The notes beneath the pieces were generated by a model. That model did no database searches. It saw only the letters and a list, made by a program, of their open reading frames with translations, and had not been told where the DNA came from. This document shows positions 13,750 through 22,850 of a stretch of DNA of 64,000 bases, in pieces. Both the position numbers and the translations under genes were made by a program. Numbering within the stretch: the stretch's first letter is position 1; every line of letters starts with the position of its first letter. Source of the stretch: Mycolicibacterium alvei (GTDB taxonomy: Bacteria; Actinomycetota; Actinomycetes; Mycobacteriales; Mycobacteriaceae); contig NZ_AP022565.1 of NCBI RefSeq assembly GCF_010727325.1, positions 5,648,684 to 5,712,683 of the forward strand, read 5' to 3'.

Positions 13750-14153
13750 GCTTTACAACTCCGGTGCACGTGCGCTGGTCCGACATCGACATGTACCAGC
13801 ACATCAATCACGCCACGATGGTGACGATTCTCGAAGAGGCCCGGATACCGTTTCTGCGTGAGCCGTTCGGCGCCACCATCGAAACCATCGGACTGCTGAT
13901 CGCCGAGGTCAACATCGCCTACAAGGGGCAGCTGCGGCTCGTGGACTCACCGCTGCAGGTGACCATGTGGTCCAAGCGGGTGCGCGCCGTCGACTTCACC
14001 ATCGGCTACGAGGTGCGCTCGCTGCACGCTGCTCCGGACTCCAAGCCAGCGGTGATCGGGGAGACCCAACTGGCCGCGGTGCACATCGGTGAGCAGCGTC
14101 TGGAACGTCTGACCGCCCAGCAGCGCAGCTATCTGGAGAGCCACCCGCGATGA
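13746..14153 (+). CDS. Acyl-CoA thioesterase, 4HBT hotdog family (Rv2475c-like)
   Basis: A 135-residue single-domain hotdog protein. The N-terminal motif [25 protein letters not shown] (about residues 9-33) is the 4-hydroxybenzoyl-CoA thioesterase signature with the catalytic Asp. It is expected to hydrolyse acyl-CoA; the substrate cannot be read from the sequence. GTG 13746 overlaps the gdh stop (GTGA) and its own stop overlaps the following gene, so the three are co-transcribed. Confidence 0.88.
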   Translation: MSFTTPVHVRWSDIDMYQHINHATMVTILEEARIPFLREPFGATIETIGLLIAEVNIAYKGQLRLVDSPLQVTMWSKRVRAVDFTIGYEVRSLHAAPDSKPAVIGETQLAAVHIGEQRLERLTAQQRSYLESHPR

Positions 14154-14806
14154 CCGCCGCCGAGCGCGGTCTGTGGATCGACGATCCGCGGGACCGGAAG
14201 GATCTCGCGACGTTCCTCGACCGTGCGCTGCGGTTGGACGATGCCGCGGTGGTGCGGCTCCGCGAACGCGGTACCGGCACGACGGTGGCCTGGGTGGCGA
14301 CCGGGTTGGAGGTGTTGGCCAGCCGGGTGGTGACAGCCCGGGTACGCCCATCGGATCTGTCCGCCGGAGCCGACGCCCTGGTGGCCGGGTTGTCCACTGC
14401 GGGAGACGGATACGTCGACCCCGGCTTCCCGATGGACTCGGCCTGGCGCGGTGGTCTGCCCCCCGAGAACGGATTCGTCCACCTCGACGACATCCCCGCG
14501 CGGGTGCTGCTCGACCTGGCTCAGCAGGGCAGTGCCCTGGCCCGCGAGCACGGTAGTGCCCACGGGCCACCGACCGCGCTGCTGGATCAAGAGGTCATCA
14601 CCGTCAGCGCGGGTGACGTGTCTGTCGCAGTGCCCATGCGATGTGTTTTCGCCTTGACCGCCATGGGTTTTCTGCCGCAGACCGGCAACGAGGTGAGTGA
14701 CGAGGAGATCGTCCGGGTCCGCGTGCACCCGGCGTGGCTGCGCATCGACGCCCGGTTCGGGTCGGTGTACCGCCGCCGCCAAGGTGCCGCCCTGATCCTG
14801 GGCTGA
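14150..14806 (+). CDS. Conserved hypothetical protein (Rv2474c-like)
   Basis: A 218-residue protein with no motif I recognise. It is soluble, without signal peptide or membrane segments, and has GC-typical codon use. It begins at an ATGA overlap with the thioesterase gene, so it is the last gene of the gdh operon. The same neighbour occupies this place in M. tuberculosis. Function unknown. Confidence 0.75.
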   Translation: MTAAERGLWIDDPRDRKDLATFLDRALRLDDAAVVRLRERGTGTTVAWVATGLEVLASRVVTARVRPSDLSAGADALVAGLSTAGDGYVDPGFPMDSAWRGGLPPENGFVHLDDIPARVLLDLAQQGSALAREHGSAHGPPTALLDQEVITVSAGDVSVAVPMRCVFALTAMGFLPQTGNEVSDEEIVRVRVHPAWLRIDARFGSVYRRRQGAALILG

Positions 14807-14822
14807 TTTTCTTCGAGCCCCG

Positions 14823-14882
14823 GTTGACTCTGCGGCCTGGGCGTACAGGTGCGAGTGCGGTACGTCCTCAGTGCAGAGTCAA
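14823..14882. terminator. Inverted repeat between convergent genes
   Basis: GTTGACTCTGC and its exact complement GCAGAGTCAAC enclose about 38 bases between the end of the Rv2474c-like gene and the end of aglA. The right arm runs into the aglA stop. Likely a shared bidirectional terminator, although there is no U-tract. Confidence 0.45.
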
Positions 14883-16441
14883 CGCCGGTTGATCGTCGGG
14901 ACGAGCCAGACCGCGGTGTCGGCGGGCAGCAGGCCGTCGGTCAGCTCACGACTGCTGAGCAGAACCGAGTTGGACGGTAACGGCACCGGCTCGCTGCCGG
15001 TGTTCAGCACGCACACCAGGCCTTCGTCGCGACGCAATGTCAGAAGGTCGCCGGAAGTAGCCAACTCGATGTCACCGGCGAATTCCGCACGGCTGGAGCG
15101 CAATTGGATGGCGCGACGATAGAACTCCAGCGTCGATTCCGGGTCGCCGAGCTGGTGCTGCACCGTCAACGATGCCCACTCGGCCGGCATCGGCAGCCAG
15201 GTGTCGGCGTTGGAGGAGAACTCGAACGGCGGCGCGTCGCCCGACCACGGGATCGGCACCCGGCACCCGTCACGCCCGCGTTCGGTGTGACCCGAGCGTT
15301 CCCACACCGGGTCCTGGAGCACGTCGTCGGGCAGTTCGACGTTGGGCAGCCCGAGTTCCGCACCGTTGTAGACGAACACCGCGCCCGGTAGCGCCAGCAT
15401 CACCAGGGCCATCGCCCGTGCCCGCGCCAACCCCCGGGCGCCGCCGCCATAGCGGGTGACCTCACGCTCCACATCGTGGTTGGACAGCGTCCAGGTCGGC
15501 GTCGCCGCGGCCAGATCGGCAGCGGCCATGGCGTTGTCGATTGCGTCGTGGACCTCGCCGGCGTCGAAATCGGCCTGCACCAAACGGAAATTGAAGCCGA
15601 GGTGCAGCTCGTCGGGCCGCAGGTATTTGGCGAAGCGTTCATTGCCGTGCACCCACACCTCGCCGACGGCCACCGCGTCGGGATAGGCATCGAATACGGT
15701 GCGGATGAAGCGGTGGATGTCGTGCACGCTTTCGTTGTCGAACCGCGGGTCATCGTCGCTGTTACGTAGCAGCGCGGTGTCGGTGACCGTCATGTCGGGG
15801 AGTTCGGCCGGCTTGGCCATGCCGTGTGCGACATCGATGCGGAAGCCGTCGACCCCGCGATCGAGCCAGAACCGCAGCGTGCGCTCCAGATCCTCGAACA
15901 CCTCGGGGCGGTTCCAGTTCAGGTCGGGCTGGGCGGGGTCGAACAGGTGCAAGTACCACTGGCCCGGTCTGCCGTCGGGCTCGGTGATGCGGGTCCAGGC
16001 CGGCCCGCCGAACACCGATACCCAGTTGTTGGGCGGCGTGGCGCCGTGCGGGCCGCGGCCGTCGCGGAAGATGTACCGGTCGCGTCGCCGCGGATCGGCC
16101 AGCGCCTCGACGAACCACGGGTGCGCCGAGCTGGTGTGGTTGGGGACCAGGTCCATGGTGACCCGGATGCCGCGGGCGTGCGCGGCATCGAGCAGGCGGT
16201 CCAGGGCGTCGATGCCGCCGAACAGCGGGTCGACATCGCGGGGGTCGACGACGTCATACCCGTGGTCGGCCATCGGCGACACCATCACCGGGTTGAGCCA
16301 CAGGGCGTTGACGCCGAGCGCCGCCAGATAGTCCAGTCCGGCGCTCACTCCGTCGAGGTCACCGACCCCGTCGCCGTTGCTGTCCCGGAAGGAGCGGGGA
16401 TAGACCTGGTAGAAAACCGCGTCCGCCCACCACCGGCGCAT
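14879..16441 (-). CDS. aglA: Alpha-glucosidase AglA, GH13 family
   Basis: A 520-residue GH13 (alpha-amylase superfamily) enzyme that hydrolyses alpha-glucosidic bonds of maltose- or trehalose-type sugars. The start (WWADAVFYQVYPRSFRDSNGDGVGDLDG) is typical of oligo-alpha-glucosidases. Catalytic motifs: DGFRIDVAHGM with the nucleophile Asp near residue 200, VGEVWVHG with the acid/base Glu near 260, and LSNHDVERE with the transition-state Asp near 320. Homologous to Rv2471. It begins one base after the glbO stop, so the two are co-transcribed. Confidence 0.93.
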   Translation of the reverse strand: MRRWWADAVFYQVYPRSFRDSNGDGVGDLDGVSAGLDYLAALGVNALWLNPVMVSPMADHGYDVVDPRDVDPLFGGIDALDRLLDAAHARGIRVTMDLVPNHTSSAHPWFVEALADPRRRDRYIFRDGRGPHGATPPNNWVSVFGGPAWTRITEPDGRPGQWYLHLFDPAQPDLNWNRPEVFEDLERTLRFWLDRGVDGFRIDVAHGMAKPAELPDMTVTDTALLRNSDDDPRFDNESVHDIHRFIRTVFDAYPDAVAVGEVWVHGNERFAKYLRPDELHLGFNFRLVQADFDAGEVHDAIDNAMAAADLAAATPTWTLSNHDVEREVTRYGGGARGLARARAMALVMLALPGAVFVYNGAELGLPNVELPDDVLQDPVWERSGHTERGRDGCRVPIPWSGDAPPFEFSSNADTWLPMPAEWASLTVQHQLGDPESTLEFYRRAIQLRSSRAEFAGDIELATSGDLLTLRRDEGLVCVLNTGSEPVPLPSNSVLLSSRELTDGLLPADTAVWLVPTINRR

Positions 16442-16442
16442 C

Positions 16443-16847
16443 TCAGAACGCCGAGTTCACCATCGAGTCTGCAGCCATATCGAGGTAGTCCAGCAGCGCA
16501 CGCCGGTGTGGCTCGTCGAGCGTCGCCGAATCGATCGAGGCCACCGCGGTGTGCATACAGCGCAGCCAGGCGTCACGCTCCAGATAGCCGATCCGGAACG
16601 GGACGTGCCGCATGCGCAACCGGGGGTGACCGCGCTGGTCGGAGTACGTCCGCGGCCCGCCCCAGTACTGCTCAAGGAACATCCGCAGCCGCTCCTCGGC
16701 ACCGTCGATGTCGTCCTCGGGATACAGCGGCAGCAGGATCTCGTCCTCGCGTACGAGTTGGTAGAACCGCGACACGATCGCTGCGAACGTCTCGTGGCCC
16801 CCGACTTCGTCGTAGAAAGATCGCTGCACCTGCGTCACGTCACTCAT
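16443..16847 (-). CDS. glbO: Truncated haemoglobin O, group II
   Basis: A 134-residue globin of the truncated group II class. The key haem-pocket residues of mycobacterial trHbO are visible: Tyr B10 in VSRFYQLV, Tyr CD1 in LLPLYPEDD, proximal His in LRMRHVPFR and Trp G8 in RDAWLRC. It binds O2 and may handle peroxide or NO. Homologous to Rv2470. First gene of a glbO-aglA operon, divergent from the HNH gene, with about 145 bases between the starts. Confidence 0.96.
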   Translation of the reverse strand: MSDVTQVQRSFYDEVGGHETFAAIVSRFYQLVREDEILLPLYPEDDIDGAEERLRMFLEQYWGGPRTYSDQRGHPRLRMRHVPFRIGYLERDAWLRCMHTAVASIDSATLDEPHRRALLDYLDMAADSMVNSAF

Positions 16848-16991
16848 TGTGGTCCATTGTGGCCCCGGCCGACGTCCGGGCCGGTCACGGTGGTCTGGTC
16901 ACCGCATGTTCATCGGACTGACCTGCGAACACCCGAAGAATTTCCGTGCGTATTGCGGGGATCCGTGGTGGACTGTCTCCTCGGAGGCTCC

Positions 16992-17636
16992 ATGGCGCAC
17001 AGTAAAAAAGGCCATATACGACGGACCGGCCACATTCCCGGCCCATCGGGATCCCATGTGCCCAATCGCCCGCTCCACAGCGTCGAAGTACTTCCCAGCA
17101 GCACGCCCGATGCGTCCCTGTGGGGACGCCGTCGCGTCTTGCTCCTCAACTCCACCTATGAACCGCTGACCGCACTTCCGCTGCGGCGCGCGGTGATCAT
17201 GGTGATGTGCGGCAAAGCCGACGTCCTGCACGACGACCCGTCGGGACCCGCCATCCACTCGGCCACCCGCACCATCGTGGTGCCCTCGGTGATCCGGTTG
17301 CGCACCTTCGTGCGGGTGCCCTACCGGGCCCGTGTCCCGATGACCCGCGCGGCGTTGATGCACCGCGACCGTTTCCGCTGCGCGTACTGCGGCGGGCGGG
17401 CCGACACCGTCGACCACGTGATCCCGCGCAGCCGCGGCGGTGAACATTCGTGGGAGAACTGTGTGGCGGCGTGCGGGCCGTGCAACCACCGCAAGGCCGA
17501 CCGGTTGCTGGCTGAACTGGGCTGGTCACTGCGGTGCGTACCGATACCGCCGAAAGGGCAGCACTGGCGGCTGCTGTCGACGATCAAGGAGCTCGACCCG
17601 GCCTGGGTGCGCTATCTCGGTGAGGGCGCGGCATGA
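16992..17636 (+). CDS. HNH endonuclease family protein (Rv2469c-like)
   Basis: A 214-residue protein. The C-terminal half is an HNH domain: RFRCAYCGG, DHVIPRSRGGEHSWENCVAACGPCNHRKADR, with two CxxC-type zinc pairs and the catalytic DH. The N-terminal half resembles the region found in stand-alone actinobacterial HNH proteins of unknown substrate (LLNSTYEPLTALPLRRA). I chose ATG 16992 because GGAGG lies just upstream; the frame is open much further upstream but that part overlaps glbO in antisense. Whether it cuts DNA is not known. Confidence 0.85.
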   Translation: MAHSKKGHIRRTGHIPGPSGSHVPNRPLHSVEVLPSSTPDASLWGRRRVLLLNSTYEPLTALPLRRAVIMVMCGKADVLHDDPSGPAIHSATRTIVVPSVIRLRTFVRVPYRARVPMTRAALMHRDRFRCAYCGGRADTVDHVIPRSRGGEHSWENCVAACGPCNHRKADRLLAELGWSLRCVPIPPKGQHWRLLSTIKELDPAWVRYLGEGAA

Positions 17637-17683
17637 TGTCGGACTTGCCGGGCACTCTCGGCACGTCGGCGTATCGCGACTGA

Positions 17684-17689
17684 TACGGT
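17684..17689 (+). promoter_or_regulatory. -10 element predicting a leaderless ctaJ mRNA
   Basis: TACGGT (TANNNT) is followed by six bases and then the GTG at 17696, the spacing expected when transcription starts on the start codon itself. Confidence 0.5.
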
Positions 17690-17695
17690 TTGCGC

Positions 17696-17929
17696 GTGAG
17701 CACAGCACTTACCCATTCCCTCCTCGGAGGGGTTCCGCTGTTGTTGTTCGTGGTCCTGGCGTTGATCTACCTGCCCCGCAAAGGACCGCACCCGGCTACC
17801 TACAAGATGTCCGAGCCGTGGACCCACGAGCCCATCCTGTGGGCTGCCGAGGAGCCGCAGGATCACGGGCACGGTGGGCATCAATCACACGGTGTGACGA
17901 TCGGAGGCGGCGCAAGTGGCACATGGTGA
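17696..17929 (+). CDS. ctaJ: Small cytochrome aa3 oxidase subunit, CtaJ-like (Rv2468A-like)
   Basis: A 77-residue protein with one N-terminal transmembrane helix (about residues 7-27, [19 protein letters not shown]), a conserved [20 protein letters not shown] stretch and a His/Gly-rich C-terminus. It matches, from memory, the accessory subunit seen in the M. smegmatis III2IV2 supercomplex. GTG 17696 is preferred to the in-frame TTG at 17690 because of the leaderless -10 spacing. The gene overlaps the next by 14 bases, so the two are coupled. The exact subunit name should be verified by alignment. Confidence 0.78.
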   Translation: MSTALTHSLLGGVPLLLFVVLALIYLPRKGPHPATYKMSEPWTHEPILWAAEEPQDHGHGGHQSHGVTIGGGASGTW

Positions 17930-18389
17930 AGTTTCGACTCTCGCTACATCCGATCTGGACCTGCCCTACGGCTACGCCCTGACCTCCAGCGGCCGGATCT
18001 CCGGCGTCACCGAGCCCGGTGAGATGTCGGTGCACTACCCGTTCCCGACGATGGATCTCGTCGTCCTCGATGACGCAATGAAGTACGGGTCGCGGGCGGC
18101 CAAGGCCCGGTTCGCGGTCTACATCGGTGACCTGGGCGCGGACACCGCGGCCACGGCACGCGAGATCCTGGCCAAGGTGCCGACCCCCGACAACGCGGTG
18201 CTGCTCGCGGTCTCACCCGACCAGCAGGCGATCGAGGTGGTCTACGGCGCCGACGTCAAGGGCCGCGGCATCGAAGAGGCTGCCCCGCTGGGCGTGTCGG
18301 CGGCTGCCGCCTCCTTCAAGGAAGGCAACTTGATCGACGGTCTGATCAGCGCCGTGCGCGTGCTGTCGGCCGGCGTTTCTCCCGCCTGA
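17916..18389 (+). CDS. DUF5130 protein, putative respiratory supercomplex association factor (Rv2468c-like)
   Basis: A 157-residue protein without a clear signal peptide. It resembles the DUF5130 family, whose M. smegmatis member was modelled at the III2IV2 supercomplex (PRSAF1, recalled rather than checked). Visible landmarks are [21 protein letters not shown] near the N-terminus and a conserved [11 protein letters not shown] segment near residue 110. GTG 17916 has GGAGG about 8 bases upstream and lies inside the end of ctaJ, so the pair is co-translated. The context supports a role in oxidase/supercomplex function. Confidence 0.72.
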   Translation: MAHGEVSTLATSDLDLPYGYALTSSGRISGVTEPGEMSVHYPFPTMDLVVLDDAMKYGSRAAKARFAVYIGDLGADTAATAREILAKVPTPDNAVLLAVSPDQQAIEVVYGADVKGRGIEEAAPLGVSAAAASFKEGNLIDGLISAVRVLSAGVSPA

Positions 18390-18407
18390 TTTTCAGTACC
18401 TGACACC

Positions 18408-18445
18408 GAGCGTGCGTGGTCGTCATCCGACGGCCACGCGCGCTC
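18408..18445. terminator. Hairpin between convergent genes
   Basis: GAGCGTGCGTGG pairs with CCACGCGCGCTC with one mismatch across a short loop, about 20 bases after the stop of the DUF5130 gene. It is preceded by CTGACACCGAG, the same 11 bases that precede the clpX terminator hairpin at 34.4 kb. Probably shared with the convergent HNH gene. Confidence 0.55.
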
Positions 18446-18464
18446 GCTGCGTTTGTGAGTTGGG

Positions 18465-18806
18465 CTAACCCACCAGCCCGTTGCGGATCTCCACATAGCG
18501 CGTCAAGAATGTCCGCTCGTCGAGCCGCTTGCGCCGCATCCAGATGCTGACCTCGAAGTTGCACTTGCTGGCATTACACGATGCGCATGCCGGCACCACG
18601 TTGTCCACGGTGTAGCGCCCGCCGCGCGAGATGGCCATCACGCAGTCCTTCTGGAACGGGCCACCGGTGCCGCCGCAGTACGCGCACCCGCCCCACGCCG
18701 CTTTGATGGCCTCCCACTGCTCGTCGGTGAGGTCGTGGACCACGAGGTCCATCCGACGCTTGCGCTTGCGGGAAGCCCGTGCCGCGCGGGTTCGACTGAC
18801 TGCCAT
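18465..18806 (-). CDS. Small HNH endonuclease family protein
   Basis: A 113-residue HNH protein with CAYCGGTGG, the VDNVVPACASCNASK zinc/HNH segment and a basic N-terminus (SRTRAARASRKRKRRM). It contains little more than the nuclease domain. ATG 18806 gives the best start; the frame remains open further upstream but that portion looks like noise. Convergent with the ctaJ pair and tandem with pepN. It is the second HNH gene within 2 kb; the two are not close in sequence. Substrate unknown. Confidence 0.78.
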   Translation of the reverse strand: MAVSRTRAARASRKRKRRMDLVVHDLTDEQWEAIKAAWGGCAYCGGTGGPFQKDCVMAISRGGRYTVDNVVPACASCNASKCNFEVSIWMRRKRLDERTFLTRYVEIRNGLVG

Positions 18807-18900
18807 CGGCCAAGCGTATTGGCCCCGCGAGCGGGCGCAGAATGCTGCTCTGACACGGCGTGTCGGGGCGCAGACACGCCCGCTCGCGGGGCAGAAGAAA

Positions 18901-21480
18901 TCAGCTGACGTCGAAGGCGCGGGCACGCAGGGCGCGCTCCACGCCCGCCCGCCCCTCGATCACCAGCCGGCGCAGTGCGGGCGGTACCTCGGGATCGGAC
19001 AAGAAGGCATCAGCCGCATCGAGCCCGTTGCGGCTGATGTCCCATGACGGGTACAGCCCGATCACCACGGTCTGTGCGACCTCGCTGGACCGCCGCTCCC
19101 ACACCCCGGAGATGGCGGCGAAGTAGCGCGTCGTGAACGGCGCCAGCAGCTCGGACTGGCCGGGCTGCACGAAACCGCCGACGATCGCGCGGGTGGTGAT
19201 GTTGGCGATCGTGTCATCCTCGATGACCTGCTCCCACGCCGCGGACTTCACCTCGTCCTGCGGGCGGGCCGCCGACGCCGCCGCGGACTGACGTTTACCG
19301 GCCGCGGTCGGGTCGTTCTCGGCCTCGGCGTCGATGAACGGTGTCTCGGCTCCGTCGGCATCGATCTGTCCGGTGCGGGCCAGCGCGGTGACGATCCGCC
19401 AGCGCAGATCGGTGTCGATCACCAGGCCGGGCATGTTCACCGCGGCCGGTTCGTTGTCGAGCAGTGTCGACAGCACGGCGACGTGGTTCGGTGCCAGCAC
19501 CGAGGTGCACAGCGCGTTCACGAAGGCGAGTTGGTGATCAGAACCGGGGGCGGCCTCCCGTGCCCGATCGAGCAGCGCATCGCCGAACGCCGGCCAGCCG
19601 GTCTCGGTGGCCCACCCGGGATCGGCGTAGGAACCGAGCGCGGTCTGGGCCTGCATCAGGAGGCGCTGCGCGACGCCGACCTCGGATTCGGCGTGGATGC
19701 CGCTCATCACCAGGGCGACGAAGTCGCGGGCCTTCATTTCGGCCTCGCGGGTCATCTCCCAGGCCGCCGACCAGGCCAGGGTCCGGGGGAGTGGATCGGC
19801 GATATCGGCGATCCGCGACAGCACGGTCGCCAGCGAGGCCGGGTCCAGCCGCAGCGAGCAGTAGGTCAGGTCGTCGTCGTTGACCAGGATCAGCTTGCCG
19901 CGCGAAACACCCACCAGGGCAGAAACATTCGTGACCGGCCCCTCCACGTCGAGCTCCTCGCGGTGTACCCGCACGAGCTTGCCCGAGCCAGCCGGGTCGT
20001 CATCGTAAATGCCGACGGCCAGCCGGTGGACACGGGTCTCCCCGGCACCGGGTGCCGCCCCCGACTGCGCGATGGCGAACCGGGTGAACGTACCCGAATC
20101 GTCCACGTCGAAATCGGCCCGCAGTGTGTTCAAACCTGTTGTCTTGAGCCACTGTTGGCCCCAGCCGGACAGGTCACGTCCTGACGACTTCTCCAGCGCG
20201 CCCAGCAGATCGCCGAAGGTGGCATTGGCGAACGCGTGGTCACGGAAGTAGTCGCGCAGCCCGGAGAGGAATTCTTCGAGCCCGACATAGGCGACCAGCT
20301 GCTTGAGTACCGAAGCGCCCTTGGCATAGGTGATGCCGTCGAAGTTGACCTCTACGGCGGCCAGGTCCGGGATGTCAGCGGCGACCGGATGGGTCGAGGG
20401 AAGCTGATCCTGCCGGTAGGCCCAGGACTTCTCCACGTTCGCGAAAGTGGTCCACGCCGTGTCGTATTCGGTGGCCTCGGCCTGGCAGAGCACCGACGCG
20501 AACGTCGCGAAGGATTCGTTGAGCCACAGGTCATCCCACCACTGCATGGTCACCAGATCGCCGAACCACATGTGTGCCATCTCGTGCAGCACGGTCTCGG
20601 CGCGGCGCTCGTAGGAGGCCCGGGTCACCTTGGACCGGAAGACGTAGTCCTCCAGGAATGTCACCGCGCCGGCGTTCTCCATGGCACCCGCATTGAACTC
20701 GGGTACGAACAGCTGGTCGTACTTGCCGAAGGCGTACGGCGTGCCGAAATTAGCGTGGTAGAAGCCGAAGCCCTGCTTGGTCTCGGTGAAAAGCCGCTCG
20801 GCGTCCATGAATTCGGCCAGCGAGGCCCGGCAGAAGATGCCCAGCGGGATCTCGCCGTGGGTATCGGAATACGAATCCCGCCACACCGCGTACGGTCCGG
20901 CGATCAGTGCCGCCAGGTAGGTGCTCATCTTCGGCGTGGTGGCGAAGACATGGACCCCACCTTCGGCGGACGCCGTCGCCCCGTTGGAGATCACCTGCCA
21001 GTGCGAGGGCGCGGTGACCTGGACGTCGAAGGTGGCCTTCAGGTCAGGCTGGTCGAAGCAGGCGAACATCCGCTTGGCGTCGGCAGTCTCGAACTGCGAG
21101 TACAGGTAGACCTCGTCGTCGACCGGGTCGACGAAACGGTGCAGGCCCTCACCGGTGTTGGAGTACAGGCAGTCGGCATCGACCACCAGGACGTTGTGCG
21201 CGGCCAACCCGGACAACGTGATGCCGGTGGATTCGTCGTAGCCGGATACGTCCAGCGCGACGCCGTTGAGCGTGGCGCTGCGGACCGTGTCGGCCGCCAG
21301 GTCGATGAAGGTGTCGGCGCCGGCGAGGGCATCGAACGTCACCGTCGTGGTGGACCGGAAGGTGCGGTCGCCGGGGTTGCCGGAGCCGTCGGTGAGGTCG
21401 AGGACGACGCGGTAGTTGTCGACGGTGATCAGAGCGGCGCGCTCGACGGCCTGTTCGCGGGTGAGATTGGGAAGTGCCAC
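18901..21480 (-). CDS. pepN: Aminopeptidase N (M1 metallopeptidase)
   Basis: An 859-residue M1-family zinc aminopeptidase that releases N-terminal amino acids from peptides in the cytosol. The exopeptidase motif GAMENAGAVTF and the zinc site HEMAHMWFGD followed by LNESFATF (HExxH-18-E) lie near residues 260-320. An ERAP1-like C-terminal helical domain follows. Length and order match Rv2467. Intact. Confidence 0.95.
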   Translation of the reverse strand: MALPNLTREQAVERAALITVDNYRVVLDLTDGSGNPGDRTFRSTTTVTFDALAGADTFIDLAADTVRSATLNGVALDVSGYDESTGITLSGLAAHNVLVVDADCLYSNTGEGLHRFVDPVDDEVYLYSQFETADAKRMFACFDQPDLKATFDVQVTAPSHWQVISNGATASAEGGVHVFATTPKMSTYLAALIAGPYAVWRDSYSDTHGEIPLGIFCRASLAEFMDAERLFTETKQGFGFYHANFGTPYAFGKYDQLFVPEFNAGAMENAGAVTFLEDYVFRSKVTRASYERRAETVLHEMAHMWFGDLVTMQWWDDLWLNESFATFASVLCQAEATEYDTAWTTFANVEKSWAYRQDQLPSTHPVAADIPDLAAVEVNFDGITYAKGASVLKQLVAYVGLEEFLSGLRDYFRDHAFANATFGDLLGALEKSSGRDLSGWGQQWLKTTGLNTLRADFDVDDSGTFTRFAIAQSGAAPGAGETRVHRLAVGIYDDDPAGSGKLVRVHREELDVEGPVTNVSALVGVSRGKLILVNDDDLTYCSLRLDPASLATVLSRIADIADPLPRTLAWSAAWEMTREAEMKARDFVALVMSGIHAESEVGVAQRLLMQAQTALGSYADPGWATETGWPAFGDALLDRAREAAPGSDHQLAFVNALCTSVLAPNHVAVLSTLLDNEPAAVNMPGLVIDTDLRWRIVTALARTGQIDADGAETPFIDAEAENDPTAAGKRQSAAASAARPQDEVKSAAWEQVIEDDTIANITTRAIVGGFVQPGQSELLAPFTTRYFAAISGVWERRSSEVAQTVVIGLYPSWDISRNGLDAADAFLSDPEVPPALRRLVIEGRAGVERALRARAFDVS

Positions 21481-21518
21481 CCGTCCAACCTAGTGGCTGG
21501 ACTGTGGCCGGACCCGGC

Positions 21519-21920
21519 CTACCGGGGGAAGCCGGCGATCCCGGCCAGTCCGTTGAGGGCGTCCAGGTTGTTCAGGATCGACCCGTCGCCGATCGACGAC
21601 ATCATCTGCGGGCAGTACATCTGGATGGCGATGCCGGTGAAGAACGACGCCATCTGGGGCGACATGCCGCCGTCGCCGCGCATCTGGGAGGCCACCGACG
21701 CGAAATCCTTACCGGGCTCGACCAGCATCGGACACACCTCCTGGCCCATCTGGACGGCTGCGTCGGGGTTGCCGTAGCCCACCCCGGCGTCGTTCAGGGC
21801 GTTCAGGAACGAACTGTCGGTCGTCGGATCGGTCGGTGCCGGGTCGGCCTGCGCGGGAACAGCCAACGCGAGGGCGACGGAAACGACACCCACGGTCGTC
21901 AGAAGGGCGCGAGTGGCCAT
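21519..21920 (-). CDS. Secreted DUF732-type small protein
   Basis: A 133-residue protein with an N-terminal signal peptide (ALLTTVGVVSVALALAVPAQA, cleavage near residue 25) and a mature part of the DUF732 type common in mycobacteria: SSFLNALNDAGVGYGNPDAAVQMGQEVC, a second Cys-containing helix and a third Cys near the end (IQMYCPQMM). Function unknown; likely exported to the cell envelope or medium. Confidence 0.82.
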   Translation of the reverse strand: MATRALLTTVGVVSVALALAVPAQADPAPTDPTTDSSFLNALNDAGVGYGNPDAAVQMGQEVCPMLVEPGKDFASVASQMRGDGGMSPQMASFFTGIAIQMYCPQMMSSIGDGSILNNLDALNGLAGIAGFPR

Positions 21921-22115
21921 ATTCAGCTCCTCAGCTATTACGCAGAACCCGGTAGATCGCTCTGCTCACTTGGGCAACAGTGGTTTACCAGGGTCACAGG
22001 AACAACACGTTCCGATAAAAGTTCGCGCACTATGCGTTTCCTGTGCTGCTGCCGTGACTTCACCATGCTTGCCGATATGCCTATCGTGCCAGGCGCCAGA
22101 AGAGTTACCCGGAGC

Positions 22116-22144
22116 GGGAACATCTCGACGCCGGTGCACAGTTG
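22116..22144 (+). promoter_or_regulatory. SigH-type promoter upstream of the Rv2466c-like gene
   Basis: GGGAAC (22,116-22,121) and GTTG (22,141-22,144) are separated by 19 bases, matching the mycobacterial SigH consensus (GGAAC and GTT). It lies about 46 bases before the ATG. Rv2466c is a known SigH regulon member in M. tuberculosis, which supports the assignment. Confidence 0.6.
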
Positions 22145-22189
22145 TGCTGAGTGTAGGTGTGCCCTGAACCACATCGAGAGGACGCGTTG

Positions 22190-22798
22190 ATGGCTGACAA
22201 GGACGTCGCAGGTTTTTGGTTCGATCCGCTGTGCCCGTGGTGCTGGATCACCTCGCGCTGGATCCTCGAAGTGCAGAAGGTGCGTGACATCGACGTGCAG
22301 TTCCACGTCATGAGTCTGGCGGTACTCAACGAGGGCCGGGACCTGTCCGAGAACTATCAAGAACTGATGAAGAAGGCGTGGGGACCCGTCCGTGTCGCCA
22401 TCGCCGCCGAACAACTCAAGGGGCCCGAAATCCTCGGTCCGCTGTACACCGCGATGGGATTCCGGATTCACAACCTGGACAACAAGGATCTCGACGAGGT
22501 GATCGCGCAGTCGCTCGAAGAGGTCGGCCTGCCCGCCGAGTTGGCCGAGGCCGCCGAGACCGACAAATACGACGACGCGCTGCGCAAGAGTCATCATGCC
22601 GGGATGGACGCCGTCGGTGAGGATGTCGGCACCCCGACCATCCACGTCAACGGCGTCGCGTTCTTCGGCCCGGTGCTCTCCAAGATTCCGCGCGGCGAAG
22701 AGGCCGGCAAGCTGTGGGACGCCTCCGTGACCTTCGCGTCGTACCCGCATTTCTGGGAGCTCAAGCGCTCCCGCACCGAGAGCCCCGAGTTCGACTGA
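22190..22798 (+). CDS. DsbA-family mycothiol-linked oxidoreductase (Rv2466c-like)
   Basis: A 202-residue thioredoxin-fold protein with the active site CPWC in [15 protein letters not shown] near residue 20 and a DsbA/HCCA-isomerase-type helical insertion. The M. tuberculosis homologue is a mycoredoxin-like reductase induced by oxidative stress and is the activator of the prodrug TP053. No signal peptide, so it acts in the cytosol. A SigH-type promoter lies directly upstream. ATG 22190 is chosen; the frame is open slightly upstream but that part includes the promoter. Confidence 0.92.
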   Translation: MADKDVAGFWFDPLCPWCWITSRWILEVQKVRDIDVQFHVMSLAVLNEGRDLSENYQELMKKAWGPVRVAIAAEQLKGPEILGPLYTAMGFRIHNLDNKDLDEVIAQSLEEVGLPAELAEAAETDKYDDALRKSHHAGMDAVGEDVGTPTIHVNGVAFFGPVLSKIPRGEEAGKLWDASVTFASYPHFWELKRSRTESPEFD

Positions 22799-22850
22799 AC
22801 GGGTAACGCCGCGCGCGAGCATGCCCGGGCGAAATGCGTCGTCTGCGAGA

